A stretch of 64,000 nt of DNA from Paenibacillus faecis (GCF_008084145.1 NZ_VSDO01000005.1:248001-312000), one strand, 5' to 3'. Counted from the stretch's first letter, positions 51,089-59,787 are shown. A program made the numbers and translations. Notes: a model not told the origin generated them from the sequence alone.

Positions 51089-54022
51089 ATGTCAGCACAA
51101 ACCGGCTATCCATTTCAAGATACATCCTTACCGTTAGAGGAACGGGTAAATGATCTGGTTTCCCGCTTTACTTTGGAAGAAAAAGTGGAACTGATGGTTC
51201 AGTATCAGGCGGCTGTCGAGCGGCTTGGTGTGAAAGCGTATAAACACGGAACGGAAGCGGCGCACGGCATGGCCTGGCTTGGGGAGGCCACCGGGTTCCC
51301 GCAGCCGATCGGTCTCGGCTGTACCTGGGACACGGAGCTGATGAAACGGATCGGCAGCGTGATCGGCGACGAAGCCAGAGGCTTCTATCGGCGGAATCCC
51401 GAAATCAACGGCTTGACGCTGTGGGCGCCGACGGTGGATCTGGAGCGCGATCCGCGCTGGGGACGCACGGAGGAAGCCTATGGAGAGGACCCGATTCTGA
51501 CCGGGAAGCTGGCGTCCGCACTCATTCAGGGGATACAAGGGGATCACCCCGTTTATTTGAAAGCGGTTGCCACGTTGAAGCATTTTATCGCCAACAACAA
51601 TGAGGTGGGCCGGGGGGACGCTTCGGTCAGCATTGATCCGCGCAACATGCGGGAATATTACTTGAAAGCGTTTGAAATTCCGTTTAAAGAAGGCGGCGCC
51701 CAGTCGATGATGACGGCTTATAATGCCATCAACGGCGTGCCGGCCAATTTGAGTCCGGACGTCAAAGCGATCGTGAAGCAGGAGTGGGGGATGGACGGCT
51801 TTGTCGTAAGCGACGCCTTTGATGTGACGGGGACCGTCCGTGATCATGGCTACCTCGACACGTACAAAGAAGCGGTCGCCCGCTCCGTCAAGGAGGGCGG
51901 CATCGACAGCATTACGGACGACTCGGTCGTGATCAAGCAGGCGCTGCGCGAAGCGCTCGAAGAAGGGCTGCTGGCGGAAAGCGACCTGGACACCGCGCTG
52001 CGCAACACGTTCCGCGTTCGCTTCCGGCTCGGCGAGTTCGATCCGGAAGAGGGCAATCCGTACGCGGCGATCGACGAGTCCGTCATTTTGCGGCCCGAGC
52101 ATGCGGAGCTGTCGCGGGAAGCCGCCGCGAAAGCGGCCGTGCTGCTGAAGAACGACCGCGGCCTGCTCCCGCTTCAGGCGGACGCGCTGCGTAAGGTCGC
52201 CGTGATCGGACCGCTCGGCGACATCGTCTACCGGGACTGGTACAGCGGATCGCTGCCTTACGCGATTACGCCGCTGCAGGGCATCCGCGAGAAATTGTCG
52301 GCGGCCGGCAAGCAGGCGGAGACCCGGTTTGCCGCCGGAACGGACCGCGTCCGCCTGAAATCGAAGAAGACCGGCCGCTACGTCGTGATCCAGGCCGGCG
52401 AGTCTGCGGCGCTGGCGGCCACGGCCGAGCGGGCGGAAGAAGCCGCCGTATTCGAGATGACGGATTGGGGCTGGGGCAGCCATACCCTGATCGCGGAAGA
52501 GAACGGCCGCTACTGGACCACGGATGACAAGATCGTCAAAGCCTCGGCCGAGCAGATTTGGGAGTGGTTCACGAAGGAAGTATTCCTGGTGCAGCCGAAG
52601 GAACATGCGCCGGATCGCGTCACGTTCTCGACCTGGAACGGCACCCCGGTGACGGTGAACGAAGCGACGGGCGAACTGCTGGTCGGGGACGGCCAGGCGG
52701 CGGAAACGGCGAATGAGATCAATGTCGCGGGAGCGGCCGAAGTCTCCGGGGCGGAAGCCAAAGTCATCCACGCCGACGAGTTCGAACTGGAGATCGTGAC
52801 GGATAAGCTACAAGCGGCGAAGGAAGCCGCGGCGGATGCCGAGCTGGCGGTCGTGTTCGTCGGGAACCATCCGCTGATCAACGGGAAGGAAACGATCGAC
52901 CGTCCGGATATTACGCTGCCGGAATCGCAGGAGCAGCTGATCCGGGAAGTTTACGCGGCGAACCCGAATACGGTCGTCGTCGTGGTCGGCAGTTATCCGT
53001 ACGCGCTGAACTGGGCGGACGCCAACGTGCCGGCGATTCTGTACACGTCCCATGCCGGACAAGAGCTTGGCCATGCGCTGGCCGACGTACTGTTCGGCGA
53101 TACCAATCCGGCGGGCCGCCTGAATATGACCTGGTACAGATCCGTGGACCAGTTGCCGGAGTTTATGGACTACGACATCATCAAGGGCGGAAGAACTTAT
53201 CAGTATTTTGAGGGCGACGTATTGTATCCGTTCGGCCATGGTCTGTCTTACACGACGTTTCGGTACGACGGGCTTCGTCTTGCCGAGGAGCGGTTGGATG
53301 CGACCGGCTTTCCGGAAGCGGAGGTCCGCCTGACCTGCCGCGTCACGAATACCGGCAAGCTGGCGGGTGAGGAAGTCGTGCAGATCTACGGAAGTGCGAA
53401 CCAATCCCGGGTCAAACGCCCGCGCAAGCAGCTGCTCGGGTTCCGCCGGGTGATGCTGCAGCCGGGTGAGACGGCCGAAGTCGAATTCGCCGTCCCGGTT
53501 TCGCAGTTGGCGATTTGGGACGTGACGCGCGAGCGCTATTGCGTTGAAAGCGGCACTTACACGTTCCTGGCCGGTGCATCCTCGGAGAACCTGCCGCTGT
53601 CGGCCGGCTTGACGGTGGACGGCGAGACGATCCCGCCGCGTGATTTGAAGCAGCCGACCCAAGCGATCAATTACGACGACTACGAAGGCGTATGGATCGG
53701 GGAGTGCGCGGAAGGCGGCAGCGCGGTCGAGCTGAAAGGCACCGGCGGATGGATCGCATTCGCGGACGCGGAATTCGGAAGCGGCGCAGGGACGCTGCGC
53801 GTGCGCGCGGCAGTGGGCGCGGCGGACTCCGCCGTCGAGGTGCGCCTCGGCTCACCGGAAGGAGTGCTTGCGGGCAAGCTGGCGTGGCACTCGAACGCGA
53901 ACGCTAGCGGTTCCCGGGAGTGGAAGGAGTACACTTGCGAGCTGAACGGTGTTGCCGGGCGGCAGGACGTGTATCTGGTTCTGTCGGGAGCGGTCGCGAT
54001 CAGCGAGATTCAATTTGCGTAA
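51089..54022 (+). CDS. GH family 3 glycosidase (beta-glucosidase/xylosidase type) with insert and C-terminal CBM
   Basis: A 977-residue GH3 enzyme without a signal peptide. The N-terminal TIM-like domain covers about 1-300 (HGMAWLGEATGFPQ, LWAPTVDLERDPRWGR, TLKHFIANNN), with the nucleophile Asp in DGFVVSDAFD. The alpha/beta sandwich is interrupted at about 430-530 by a fascin/beta-trefoil-like insert (RLKSKKTGRYVVIQ, ATAERAEEAAVFEMTDWGWG) where PA14 often sits. A fibronectin III-like domain covers about 740-850 (VTNTGKLAGEEVVQIYG), then a C-terminal CBM6-like domain (850-977). AAGGAG lies 9 bases before ATG 51089. GC-rich and highly expressed-looking codon use. Confidence 0.9.
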   Translation: MSAQTGYPFQDTSLPLEERVNDLVSRFTLEEKVELMVQYQAAVERLGVKAYKHGTEAAHGMAWLGEATGFPQPIGLGCTWDTELMKRIGSVIGDEARGFYRRNPEINGLTLWAPTVDLERDPRWGRTEEAYGEDPILTGKLASALIQGIQGDHPVYLKAVATLKHFIANNNEVGRGDASVSIDPRNMREYYLKAFEIPFKEGGAQSMMTAYNAINGVPANLSPDVKAIVKQEWGMDGFVVSDAFDVTGTVRDHGYLDTYKEAVARSVKEGGIDSITDDSVVIKQALREALEEGLLAESDLDTALRNTFRVRFRLGEFDPEEGNPYAAIDESVILRPEHAELSREAAAKAAVLLKNDRGLLPLQADALRKVAVIGPLGDIVYRDWYSGSLPYAITPLQGIREKLSAAGKQAETRFAAGTDRVRLKSKKTGRYVVIQAGESAALAATAERAEEAAVFEMTDWGWGSHTLIAEENGRYWTTDDKIVKASAEQIWEWFTKEVFLVQPKEHAPDRVTFSTWNGTPVTVNEATGELLVGDGQAAETANEINVAGAAEVSGAEAKVIHADEFELEIVTDKLQAAKEAAADAELAVVFVGNHPLINGKETIDRPDITLPESQEQLIREVYAANPNTVVVVVGSYPYALNWADANVPAILYTSHAGQELGHALADVLFGDTNPAGRLNMTWYRSVDQLPEFMDYDIIKGGRTYQYFEGDVLYPFGHGLSYTTFRYDGLRLAEERLDATGFPEAEVRLTCRVTNTGKLAGEEVVQIYGSANQSRVKRPRKQLLGFRRVMLQPGETAEVEFAVPVSQLAIWDVTRERYCVESGTYTFLAGASSENLPLSAGLTVDGETIPPRDLKQPTQAINYDDYEGVWIGECAEGGSAVELKGTGGWIAFADAEFGSGAGTLRVRAAVGAADSAVEVRLGSPEGVLAGKLAWHSNANASGSREWKEYTCELNGVAGRQDVYLVLSGAVAISEIQFA

Positions 54023-54047
54023 AGCTGTAGCTGAATAAGGGATGGGT

Positions 54048-54089
54048 GAACCCCGGCTGATTCTTTGGAATCCGTCCGGGGTTCTTTTT
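54048..54089 (+). terminator. Terminator after the GH3 gene
   Basis: Perfect 9-bp stem gaaccccgg/ccggggttc with an inner gattc/gaatc stem, then ttttt. Confidence 0.85.
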
Positions 54090-54091
54090 GC

Positions 54092-54175
54092 GGGATGTGG
54101 GATGTGGGATGTGGGATGTGGGATGTGGGATGTGGGATGTGGGATGTGGGATGTGGGATGTGGGATGTGGGATGT
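54092..54175. repeat. Tandem heptamer array, 12 perfect copies
   Basis: The unit gggatgt is repeated 12 times (84 bp) with no visible variation, followed by degenerate copies (gaatgtgtgg). A simple VNTR-like locus directly after the GH3 terminator. Confidence 0.93.
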
Positions 54176-54239
54176 GAATGTGTGGCGTGGGAATGCGAGG
54201 TGCGGGGTGTGAAAAATGCGGGGGCGGTTGGTCGCCCTC

Positions 54240-54790
54240 GGGATAAGGGCCCAAAACGGCCTTATTTTGTCGAATTTGGCCATTCGCCAGGAAATAGCGG
54301 CCTTTTGAGGCCTTATTTTTGGGAAAAGCGGGCAGAAACCCCACTAGCGTTGCATTAACCCGTGGGGTTCAATAGCTGTAACCGCCTCTCTTTGAACTCT
54401 GGCCGGTGGATAAGGGCTTTTTGAGGCGTTATTTTGTCGAATTCGTCCCTTCGGTGAGAAATAGCGGTCATTTGGGGCCTTATTTTAGGGAAAAGTGGGC
54501 CAAAACCCGATTTTGGGACCCGAACCAGAGAAATAAGGCCCTTTTGGGCCGCTATTTTTCTCGAAAACGCAAATCTGGGCCAAATAGCAGCCCAAAACGC
54601 CGCTATTATAACGACGGCCAGAAAAAGTTGCGGACAGGCAGCACGAAGTCAGGTTTAATGCAACGTCAGTGGCAAAAACCGGCTTTTGAGGCCGCCGCCG
54701 CGAAATAAAGCCGTTTTTGACCGCTATTTCCCCCGCGGAGCGTAATTCGACCGAAATAGCGGCCTTTTGGGGCGCTATTTCGGCGAGCGG
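54240..54790. repeat. Cluster of palindromic repeats, family 2
   Basis: About eight imperfect palindromes of the form aaatagcggccttttgaggc / ccttattt, alternating with gtcgaatt and gggaaaagcggg spacers (for example 54293-54320, 54463-54488, 54530-54558, 54703-54732, 54759-54782). Similar elements are scattered in other Paenibacillus genomes (recall). They could form RNA hairpins or be MITE-like. Confidence 0.75.
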
Positions 54791-54815
54791 GAACATAGGG
54801 CAATCCATTCCCGCT

Positions 54816-55943
54816 TCACCAATCCACCGGCCTGTAATCCTTCAGAAATACTCCGGTCCAAGGGCGCTCTGCGTCTATACCTTCATAGATCGGGTCGCAG
54901 ATTCTGGCCGCGGCATCCTCGAAGTCCAGAGGCAACTCAATCGACTTACGGGCCTGCACCTTCTCGGGAAATTGGTTGGACACCCAACCGGGGTCCACGC
55001 TGGTCATGAAAATGCGATCCTTCTTGTACTCTTTAGACATGGTGAGGGTCATCATATTGAGCGACGCCTTCGCCATGTTGGTGTGAACATGGTAACCGCC
55101 TTTTCTTTTCATCTGGAAGCGGCCTTCCGCAGCGGACACATTCACGATGAAACGGTTGCGGTGGGGGCTTCGCAACATAGCCCCTTTCAACTTGGTATTG
55201 ATCAAAAAAGGAGCGGTGACATTAATTAACTGAACTTCGAGCATCTCTATTACAGAGATTTGATGGGACTCCGCCGTCCACGAATTGTGCAACTGCGAGA
55301 CGGAGAGCGCCGGGCTTGACTCTGGTACCAGCATTTGCGAAATCGGCGGTTTCGCCGCTTCGCTGCCGATCTGAAGGGCGATGCGGGGAAGAATCGTCCC
55401 ATCGGGCAACCGCAGTCGATCCTGCCCGCCCGAAAGTTGATTTTGAAGCTTCGCCTCATGGAGCGTCAACGTCTCGTATTCTTCCGGCATCATCCTTACC
55501 GTCTGCGCGGCATTATTGACAATGATGTCGATATAGGGGAACTCTTGATCGATATAGTGGGCAAACCTCTCAACTCTCTCGATCTGGCGGAAATCCAGCC
55601 CGTAAATATGAATGCGATCCTTCCAATGAGCGAAATCGGGTTCTTGGATATAACGGTGCAAGGCATCATACGGAAAACGGGTCGTTAAAATCACCCGCGC
55701 ACCATCCCGAAGCAGACGCAGCGCCGTATGGTAGCCTATTTTGGTGCGGCCGCCCGTCACCAACGCGGTGAACGTATCCAATCGGTGCACAGCCGTCCGT
55801 TTCATTTCATTGAATTTCCCGCAGGCCCGGCACAATCGGGTATAGTGGTCATGTAAGATCGGATTCGGTTCTTTGCATATATAGCATCTAGGTTTGCGGC
55901 CGTTTTCGGTTTTTTCGGTTGTCGTTCCGGGGTTCTCCATCAT
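54816..55943 (-). CDS. SDR-family protein with N-terminal zinc-knuckle and altered active site
   Basis: A 375-residue protein. Residues 18-45 hold two Cys pairs (CYICKEPN and CRACGKFN) like a zinc knuckle. A Rossmann SDR domain follows from about 57 (ALVTGGRTKIGYHTALRLL, DIIVNNAAQTVR, RFIVNVSAAEG). The catalytic Ser is present, but the Tyr of Y-x3-K is replaced: the segment reads HTNMAKASLN, with Thr at that position. The dinucleotide-binding glycine motif is TGGRTKIG. So it may bind NAD(P) but its catalysis is unclear. Start MMENPG after AAGGTGG. Confidence 0.75.
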   Translation of the reverse strand: MMENPGTTTEKTENGRKPRCYICKEPNPILHDHYTRLCRACGKFNEMKRTAVHRLDTFTALVTGGRTKIGYHTALRLLRDGARVILTTRFPYDALHRYIQEPDFAHWKDRIHIYGLDFRQIERVERFAHYIDQEFPYIDIIVNNAAQTVRMMPEEYETLTLHEAKLQNQLSGGQDRLRLPDGTILPRIALQIGSEAAKPPISQMLVPESSPALSVSQLHNSWTAESHQISVIEMLEVQLINVTAPFLINTKLKGAMLRSPHRNRFIVNVSAAEGRFQMKRKGGYHVHTNMAKASLNMMTLTMSKEYKKDRIFMTSVDPGWVSNQFPEKVQARKSIELPLDFEDAAARICDPIYEGIDAERPWTGVFLKDYRPVDW

Positions 55944-55960
55944 ACCACCTTGAGAAAAGA

Positions 55961-55989
55961 TTTACATCCATCATAGCATATGTTAAAAT
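55961..55989 (+). promoter_or_regulatory. Strong sigma-A-type promoter for a candidate RNA
   Basis: -35 tttaca (55961-55966) and -10 taaaat (55984-55989) with a 17-base spacer; transcription should start near 55996. Confidence 0.7.
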
Positions 55990-55995
55990 TTTCTC

Positions 55996-56188
55996 ACACA
56001 GTGGCTTAACTAAGGTGCCTGCCTTTCACGCAGGAGATGAAGGTACCCAATCCTTCCTGTGTAAGGTGATAGTTTAATCAAAACACCCTCCTGCTAAGAG
56101 GAAGATGGAGGTCCCACTCCTCCTCACCTTTCTATATTCATGCCTCGGTGAAGCCTTTCATTCGTTCGATCGAATGGAAGGCTTTTTT
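55996..56188 (+). ncRNA. Candidate structured RNA of about 190 nt
   Basis: The space between the promoter at 55961 and the terminator ending at 56188 has no ORF of note. It contains several hairpins: ctgc-ctttcac-gcag near 56022, ggagg-tccca-ctcctcc near 56107-56123, and aaggtg at two places able to pair with cacctt near 56124. Length is similar to 6S RNA, but I do not recognise a 6S or riboswitch consensus. It could instead be a leader attenuator for the lipoprotein gene 88 bases on. Confidence 0.5.
56151..56188 (+). terminator. Strong terminator of the candidate RNA
   Basis: 14-bp stem aagcctttcattcg / cgaatggaaggctt (one G-U pair) with loop ttcgat, then tttt. Confidence 0.9.
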
Positions 56189-56275
56189 GCGCTATTTGGC
56201 CAGCGCATCTTCAAAATTTGGAAACCAAACCCGATATAACTAAGGAAATATATAACAGAGAGGGAGTAGTCAAAC

Positions 56276-56833
56276 GTGTTCAAAATGGCAAAAGGGAGTC
56301 TATGGATCGGTCTGGTCTTGGCCATGTCTCTGGTATTTACCGGATGTGCGGGTAAGGAAAAGACCGATGAAGAAAAACTGAAAGAAGCGATTCAGAAATC
56401 GCTTGAAACTTCGCTGGCCGAAGGGGCCGCAACCGCGGAGGAGCCGCCTAGCGTGGAGTCCAAACTCGGCGAGATTCAGAACTTTGTTACCTCCGATATC
56501 TGGAATGAAGGTTTCGTCAACATAAGCTGGTATGCGAACAGCGGGACAGGCAGCACCGGGGAGACGTTGGACATCGACTTCGTCATTGAGCGTCTCGGCA
56601 AGGCCATGGAGAAAAAAGCGGAGTACGACACCTATGTGCAAGGGCTGGACGCCAAGTATGACGATGTTAAACAGGTATGGACCAAGCTTTCCGGCGAAAT
56701 CGACACGCTGTATGCCAAGCTGAAAGAGAACCCGCCTAAAGCCGAGGATCCGAGCTATGAGTTCGATACCGGTCCGTTTAAACAGTACAGCGAGGCGTTC
56801 AGCAGTGATGTGGAGGCTTTGGAATCCAAGTAA
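56276..56833 (+). CDS. Lipoprotein of unknown function
   Basis: A 185-residue lipoprotein: signal segment with lipobox FTGC (Cys24), then a charged helical mature part (EKLKEAIQKSLETSLAEG, AKYDDVKQVWTKLSGEIDTL). GTG start with GAGGGAG at 9 bases. No known domain. It stands alone between two terminators, downstream of a candidate regulatory RNA. Confidence 0.68.
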   Translation: MFKMAKGSLWIGLVLAMSLVFTGCAGKEKTDEEKLKEAIQKSLETSLAEGAATAEEPPSVESKLGEIQNFVTSDIWNEGFVNISWYANSGTGSTGETLDIDFVIERLGKAMEKKAEYDTYVQGLDAKYDDVKQVWTKLSGEIDTLYAKLKENPPKAEDPSYEFDTGPFKQYSEAFSSDVEALESK

Positions 56834-56885
56834 TAATCATTTTTCTGAGATTGTTTAGGCTGCGCAGGCTTTAAGCTATCACATA

Positions 56886-56935
56886 AAAGAACCCCAAACG
56901 TTTGAGTTGAACCGGCGTTTGAGGTTCTTTTACTT
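56886..56935 (+). terminator. Terminator after the lipoprotein gene
   Basis: Long stem aaagaaccccaaacg / cgtttgaggttcttt with one mismatch and a 15-base loop, then tactttt. Confidence 0.85.
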
Positions 56936-57132
56936 TTCAAGGCACGATTTCTCTGCGTTCCGCAAATCATATAAGGGACGGCGGGAAACGCAAATGAATC
57001 ATTCGGCAGTGGTTTTGAAGGGGGGGAGAATTAAAGTTGATTTAATGTTAAAATATTGTCAAGATTAGGTTTAGATGGCGTTCGGAATTATCCGGGCGAC
57101 AAGACGATAAGCGAGTTTTTAGGAGTGGTGTC

Positions 57133-58149
57133 ATGTCAGTTACGATTGAAGATATCGCCAAAGAGGCGCAGGTTTCGGTCGCGACCGTTTCAAGGGTCAT
57201 CAATAATTCCAAGGCGGTCAGTCCGGAGCTGAAAAAAAGAGTCAATGATGTGATTCAAAAAAGAAATTTCAAGCCTAATTCTTTGGCAAGAGGGTTAATC
57301 ACGAATCAAACAAACATTATCGGGATTATCGTTCCCGACATTTCGAATCCGGTATTCGGGGCATTGACCAGGGGGATCAACAGCTTTTGCCAACAGAAAG
57401 GGTATACCTTAATGGTTTGTGAATCGGGGGGGCAGCAGGAAAAGGAGGTTGAATTATTAGGCGTTTTGGCCGATAAAAAAGTAGATGGCGTTTTGTTTGC
57501 GGGAGTTGATGTTAATTCTGCTTTGGTAGGAGAGATGAAAAGGCAAGGATACCCTATCGTATTGGTGACACAAGAAGCTTCGGAAGGTGAAGATATCATT
57601 CATACGGTCACTCATGACAATGTGAAGGCCGTGTATGATGCGGTTTCCTTTTTAATTGAAAACGGACATCAAAAAATAGCGTTTATAGGCGGGCCGGAAA
57701 ACGACTATTCCTCCGGACAGAAACGTTTAAAGGGATATAGGCTGGCTCTAAAAGAACACAACATTGAAGTTCCGGTTTCTTATATCGAACATGGGAACTT
57801 TTCCTTCGATTCCGGATATGATTGCATGAGAAAAATATATGAGGAAAATAGTGCCCTGCCAACCGCGGTAATGGCCTGCAACGATGTGATGGCGATCGGG
57901 GCCATACGATTTCTAAAAACGGCAAAAGTTTCGGTCCCTGCCGATATTTCCATTATGGGGTTTGACGACCTGGAGTTCGGAAAATACTTCAGTCCCGAAT
58001 TGACAACGGTACGGATTTCTTATTTTGATGAGGGCCTTAAAGCGATCAAGACCCTGTTCAAGCTGATTCATCATAACCAGCAAGCCATACCGAAAACCCA
58101 ATTTGTTCCCCATAAAATCATTAGAAGAATTAGTGTTCGAAAAATATAA
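57133..58149 (+). CDS. LacI family repressor of the sugar operon
   Basis: A 338-residue LacI/GalR regulator: HTH and hinge (IEDIAKEAQVSVATVSRVIN, FKPNSLARGL), ligand domain with IGIIVPDISNPVFGALTRGI, DGVLFAGVDVN, IAFIGGPENDYSSGQKR and IMGFDDLEFGKYFSPELTTV. AGGAG precedes the ATG. It is followed by the sugar ABC operon on the same strand and is the likely repressor acting at the palindromes at 58197 and 58300. The ligand is probably the imported sugar or its phosphate. Confidence 0.92.
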   Translation: MSVTIEDIAKEAQVSVATVSRVINNSKAVSPELKKRVNDVIQKRNFKPNSLARGLITNQTNIIGIIVPDISNPVFGALTRGINSFCQQKGYTLMVCESGGQQEKEVELLGVLADKKVDGVLFAGVDVNSALVGEMKRQGYPIVLVTQEASEGEDIIHTVTHDNVKAVYDAVSFLIENGHQKIAFIGGPENDYSSGQKRLKGYRLALKEHNIEVPVSYIEHGNFSFDSGYDCMRKIYEENSALPTAVMACNDVMAIGAIRFLKTAKVSVPADISIMGFDDLEFGKYFSPELTTVRISYFDEGLKAIKTLFKLIHHNQQAIPKTQFVPHKIIRRISVRKI

Positions 58150-58162
58150 TGAATTATTTCTA

Positions 58163-58192
58163 TTGATTTTTACTAAAAATCCGGGGTATAAT
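58163..58192 (+). promoter_or_regulatory. Promoter of the sugar operon
   Basis: -35 ttgatt (58163-58168) and consensus -10 tataat (58187-58192), 18-base spacer. The predicted start falls inside the palindrome at 58197. Confidence 0.75.
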
Positions 58193-58196
58193 GTAT

Positions 58197-58226
58197 CCAC
58201 ATCAGGAAAAGGTTTTCCTGATGTGG
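58197..58226. promoter_or_regulatory. 30-bp palindromic operator
   Basis: Perfect 14-base arms ccacatcaggaaaa and ttttcctgatgtgg around gg, overlapping the predicted transcription start. A likely operator for the LacI repressor encoded just upstream. Confidence 0.82.
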
Positions 58227-58299
58227 ATTAAAAAGCTAGACTTTAACTAAAACAAGGGGGAATTAGAGGTAAAAATGTGTGGTGATTTTTTTGTCTAAC

Positions 58300-58315
58300 G
58301 GGAAAAGGTTTTCCT
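58300..58315. promoter_or_regulatory. Second operator copy
   Basis: gggaaaaggttttcct repeats the core of the 30-bp palindrome, 103 bases centre to centre downstream, within the leader. Confidence 0.7.
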
Positions 58316-58344
58316 GAACAATGATTTAAAGGGGGCTAATTTTT

Positions 58345-58368
58345 TTAAACGTTTAAGAAAGCGCTCTA
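58345..58368. promoter_or_regulatory. LacI-type palindrome and possible catabolite (cre) site
   Basis: Perfect palindrome TTAAACGTTTAA (58345-58356) with central CG, overlapped by AAGAAAGCGCTCTA (58355-58368), which resembles the CcpA cre consensus TGAAAGCGCTTTCA. This suggests carbon catabolite control in the leader. Confidence 0.55.
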
Positions 58369-58410
58369 TTTGTTGGAAACTAACAATTTTACTTCAATGG
58401 GGGTTTTTTC

Positions 58411-59709
58411 ATGACATTGTTAAAAGGAAAAAAAATATGGATGCCGTTGATTGCAGCTTCTCTCGTTTTTTCATTGGCGGGTTGCGGTGGGAATTCGGCT
58501 GAGTCGGAGTCGGAATCAACAAACACCAAGGAACCGGTGACCATCACTTTTTCATTTGACCAAGGAATCGGAAAGCCGGCGCAAACGCTTGTTGATGAAT
58601 ATAACGCAAGCCAAGATAAATACGTCGTCAAAACGAAAATCTTGCCGCAGGACGCCAATGTGGTCCACGATGATTTTGTCAATAAGCTGGCCTCGGGCGA
58701 TAAAAGCGTGGACGTGATGGCTTTGGACGTGGTCTTTGTGGCGGAGTTTGCGGCGGCCGAGTGGTTAACCGATCTAACCCCGTATTTTGATCAGGCAACG
58801 CAGGATAAATATTTGCCGGGTACGATTGAAACGGCGACGTACAACGACAAGCTTGTCGCTTTTCCGTGGTTTACAAATGCAAGCGCTCTCTTTTACCGTA
58901 AAGACGTACTCGATCAATTGGGGGTAGAACCGCCTACTACGTATCAAGGTTGGATGGATCTGCAAAGCAAAGTGCAGGGCAAGAACGATATTCAATACAC
59001 AGGGGTTTTTCAAGCGGCGCTGTCCGAAGCGTTGGTATGCAACTGGGTTGAATATATAGCCAACAACGGCGGAGAGGTCCTGGACGCATCAGGCAAACCG
59101 GTTGTCAATTCGGAGAATAATATCGAAGCGACCCAAATCATGCTTGATATGGTCAAAAAGTATGCTCCCGAAGGGGTAACGACTTATACGGAGCCGGAAA
59201 GCGAACAGGTATTCCTGGACGGCAAAGCGCTGTTTATCCGGGATTGGTCCGGATTCTGGAGCCAAGCCAACAAAGAAGGTTCCAAAGTCAAAGATAAAGT
59301 GGGCGTTGCCGCTTTACCGGTTGGCCCTAAGGGTACAGAGGGGCATTCCACTTTGGGCGGTCTGAATCTGGTGATCAATAAGTACATTGATGATGAACAT
59401 AAAGAAGCCGCCGTCGACTTTATCAAATATCTGTCCAGCGAAAGCGTACAGAAGAAGATGAATTTGATCGCTGCCCAACCACCGGTATTGAAAACGGTTT
59501 ATCAAGATCCCGAAGTTTTGAAAGCGAATCCATTCTACGCGGATTTCTATAACATTATTATGAATGGGAAGGCAAGACCGATGTCTCCTCAATATTCCAG
59601 AGTTTCCGATTCGATTCAAACTAACATCCATGCGGCATTGTCGGATCATATCAATATAAAAACGGCATTGGACAACATTCAAAGCGATCTTGAAGCATTG
59701 AGCAAATAA
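58411..59709 (+). CDS. Sugar ABC transporter solute-binding lipoprotein
   Basis: A 432-residue family 1 solute-binding protein: lipobox SLAGC (Cys25), then DQGIGKPAQTLVDEYNA, KLASGDKSVDVMALDVVF and WLTDLTPYF near 120, and SSESVQKKMNLIA near 350. It delivers a sugar or oligosaccharide to the two permeases downstream. GGGGG precedes the ATG. First structural gene of the operon; an intergenic hairpin follows and could raise its expression over that of the permeases. Confidence 0.92.
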   Translation: MTLLKGKKIWMPLIAASLVFSLAGCGGNSAESESESTNTKEPVTITFSFDQGIGKPAQTLVDEYNASQDKYVVKTKILPQDANVVHDDFVNKLASGDKSVDVMALDVVFVAEFAAAEWLTDLTPYFDQATQDKYLPGTIETATYNDKLVAFPWFTNASALFYRKDVLDQLGVEPPTTYQGWMDLQSKVQGKNDIQYTGVFQAALSEALVCNWVEYIANNGGEVLDASGKPVVNSENNIEATQIMLDMVKKYAPEGVTTYTEPESEQVFLDGKALFIRDWSGFWSQANKEGSKVKDKVGVAALPVGPKGTEGHSTLGGLNLVINKYIDDEHKEAAVDFIKYLSSESVQKKMNLIAAQPPVLKTVYQDPEVLKANPFYADFYNIIMNGKARPMSPQYSRVSDSIQTNIHAALSDHINIKTALDNIQSDLEALSK

Positions 59710-59723
59710 AGAAATTAAACCTG

Positions 59724-59763
59724 CATGGGCTGCGGGATGGCACCGGATGTTCCGCAGCCCATG
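59724..59763 (+). other. Intercistronic hairpin between binding protein and permease genes
   Basis: Stem catgggctgcgg / ccgcagcccatg (12 bp) with a 16-base loop and no T-run. Such hairpins commonly protect the 5' message or thin out transcription after binding-protein genes. Confidence 0.7.
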
Positions 59764-59787
59764 TCATCAGAAGGAGTTAATGAGGGA

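Larger units (their letters stand above)
54023..54815. other. Gene-free, repeat-filled region between GH3 and SDR genes
   Basis: About 790 bases. It contains a terminator, a 12-copy heptamer array and a field of palindromic repeats. The ORFs here (for example MWDV-repeat and YFREK-type frames) are translations of repeats, not genes. Confidence 0.75.

Noticed and set aside
51134..53662. Very long minus-strand ORFs opposite the GH3 gene (545 and 284 codons)
   Set aside because: Shadow frames caused by high GC and codon bias of the GH3 gene; no domain recognised and no ribosome binding site.
54065..54808. ORFs with MWDV repeats or YFREK/LLRPYF-like segments
   Set aside because: Products of the heptamer array and palindromic repeats, not genes.
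55996..56188. 6S RNA or a known riboswitch
   Set aside because: Length fits 6S, but I could not see the central-bubble structure or any riboswitch consensus, so it stays an unassigned candidate.
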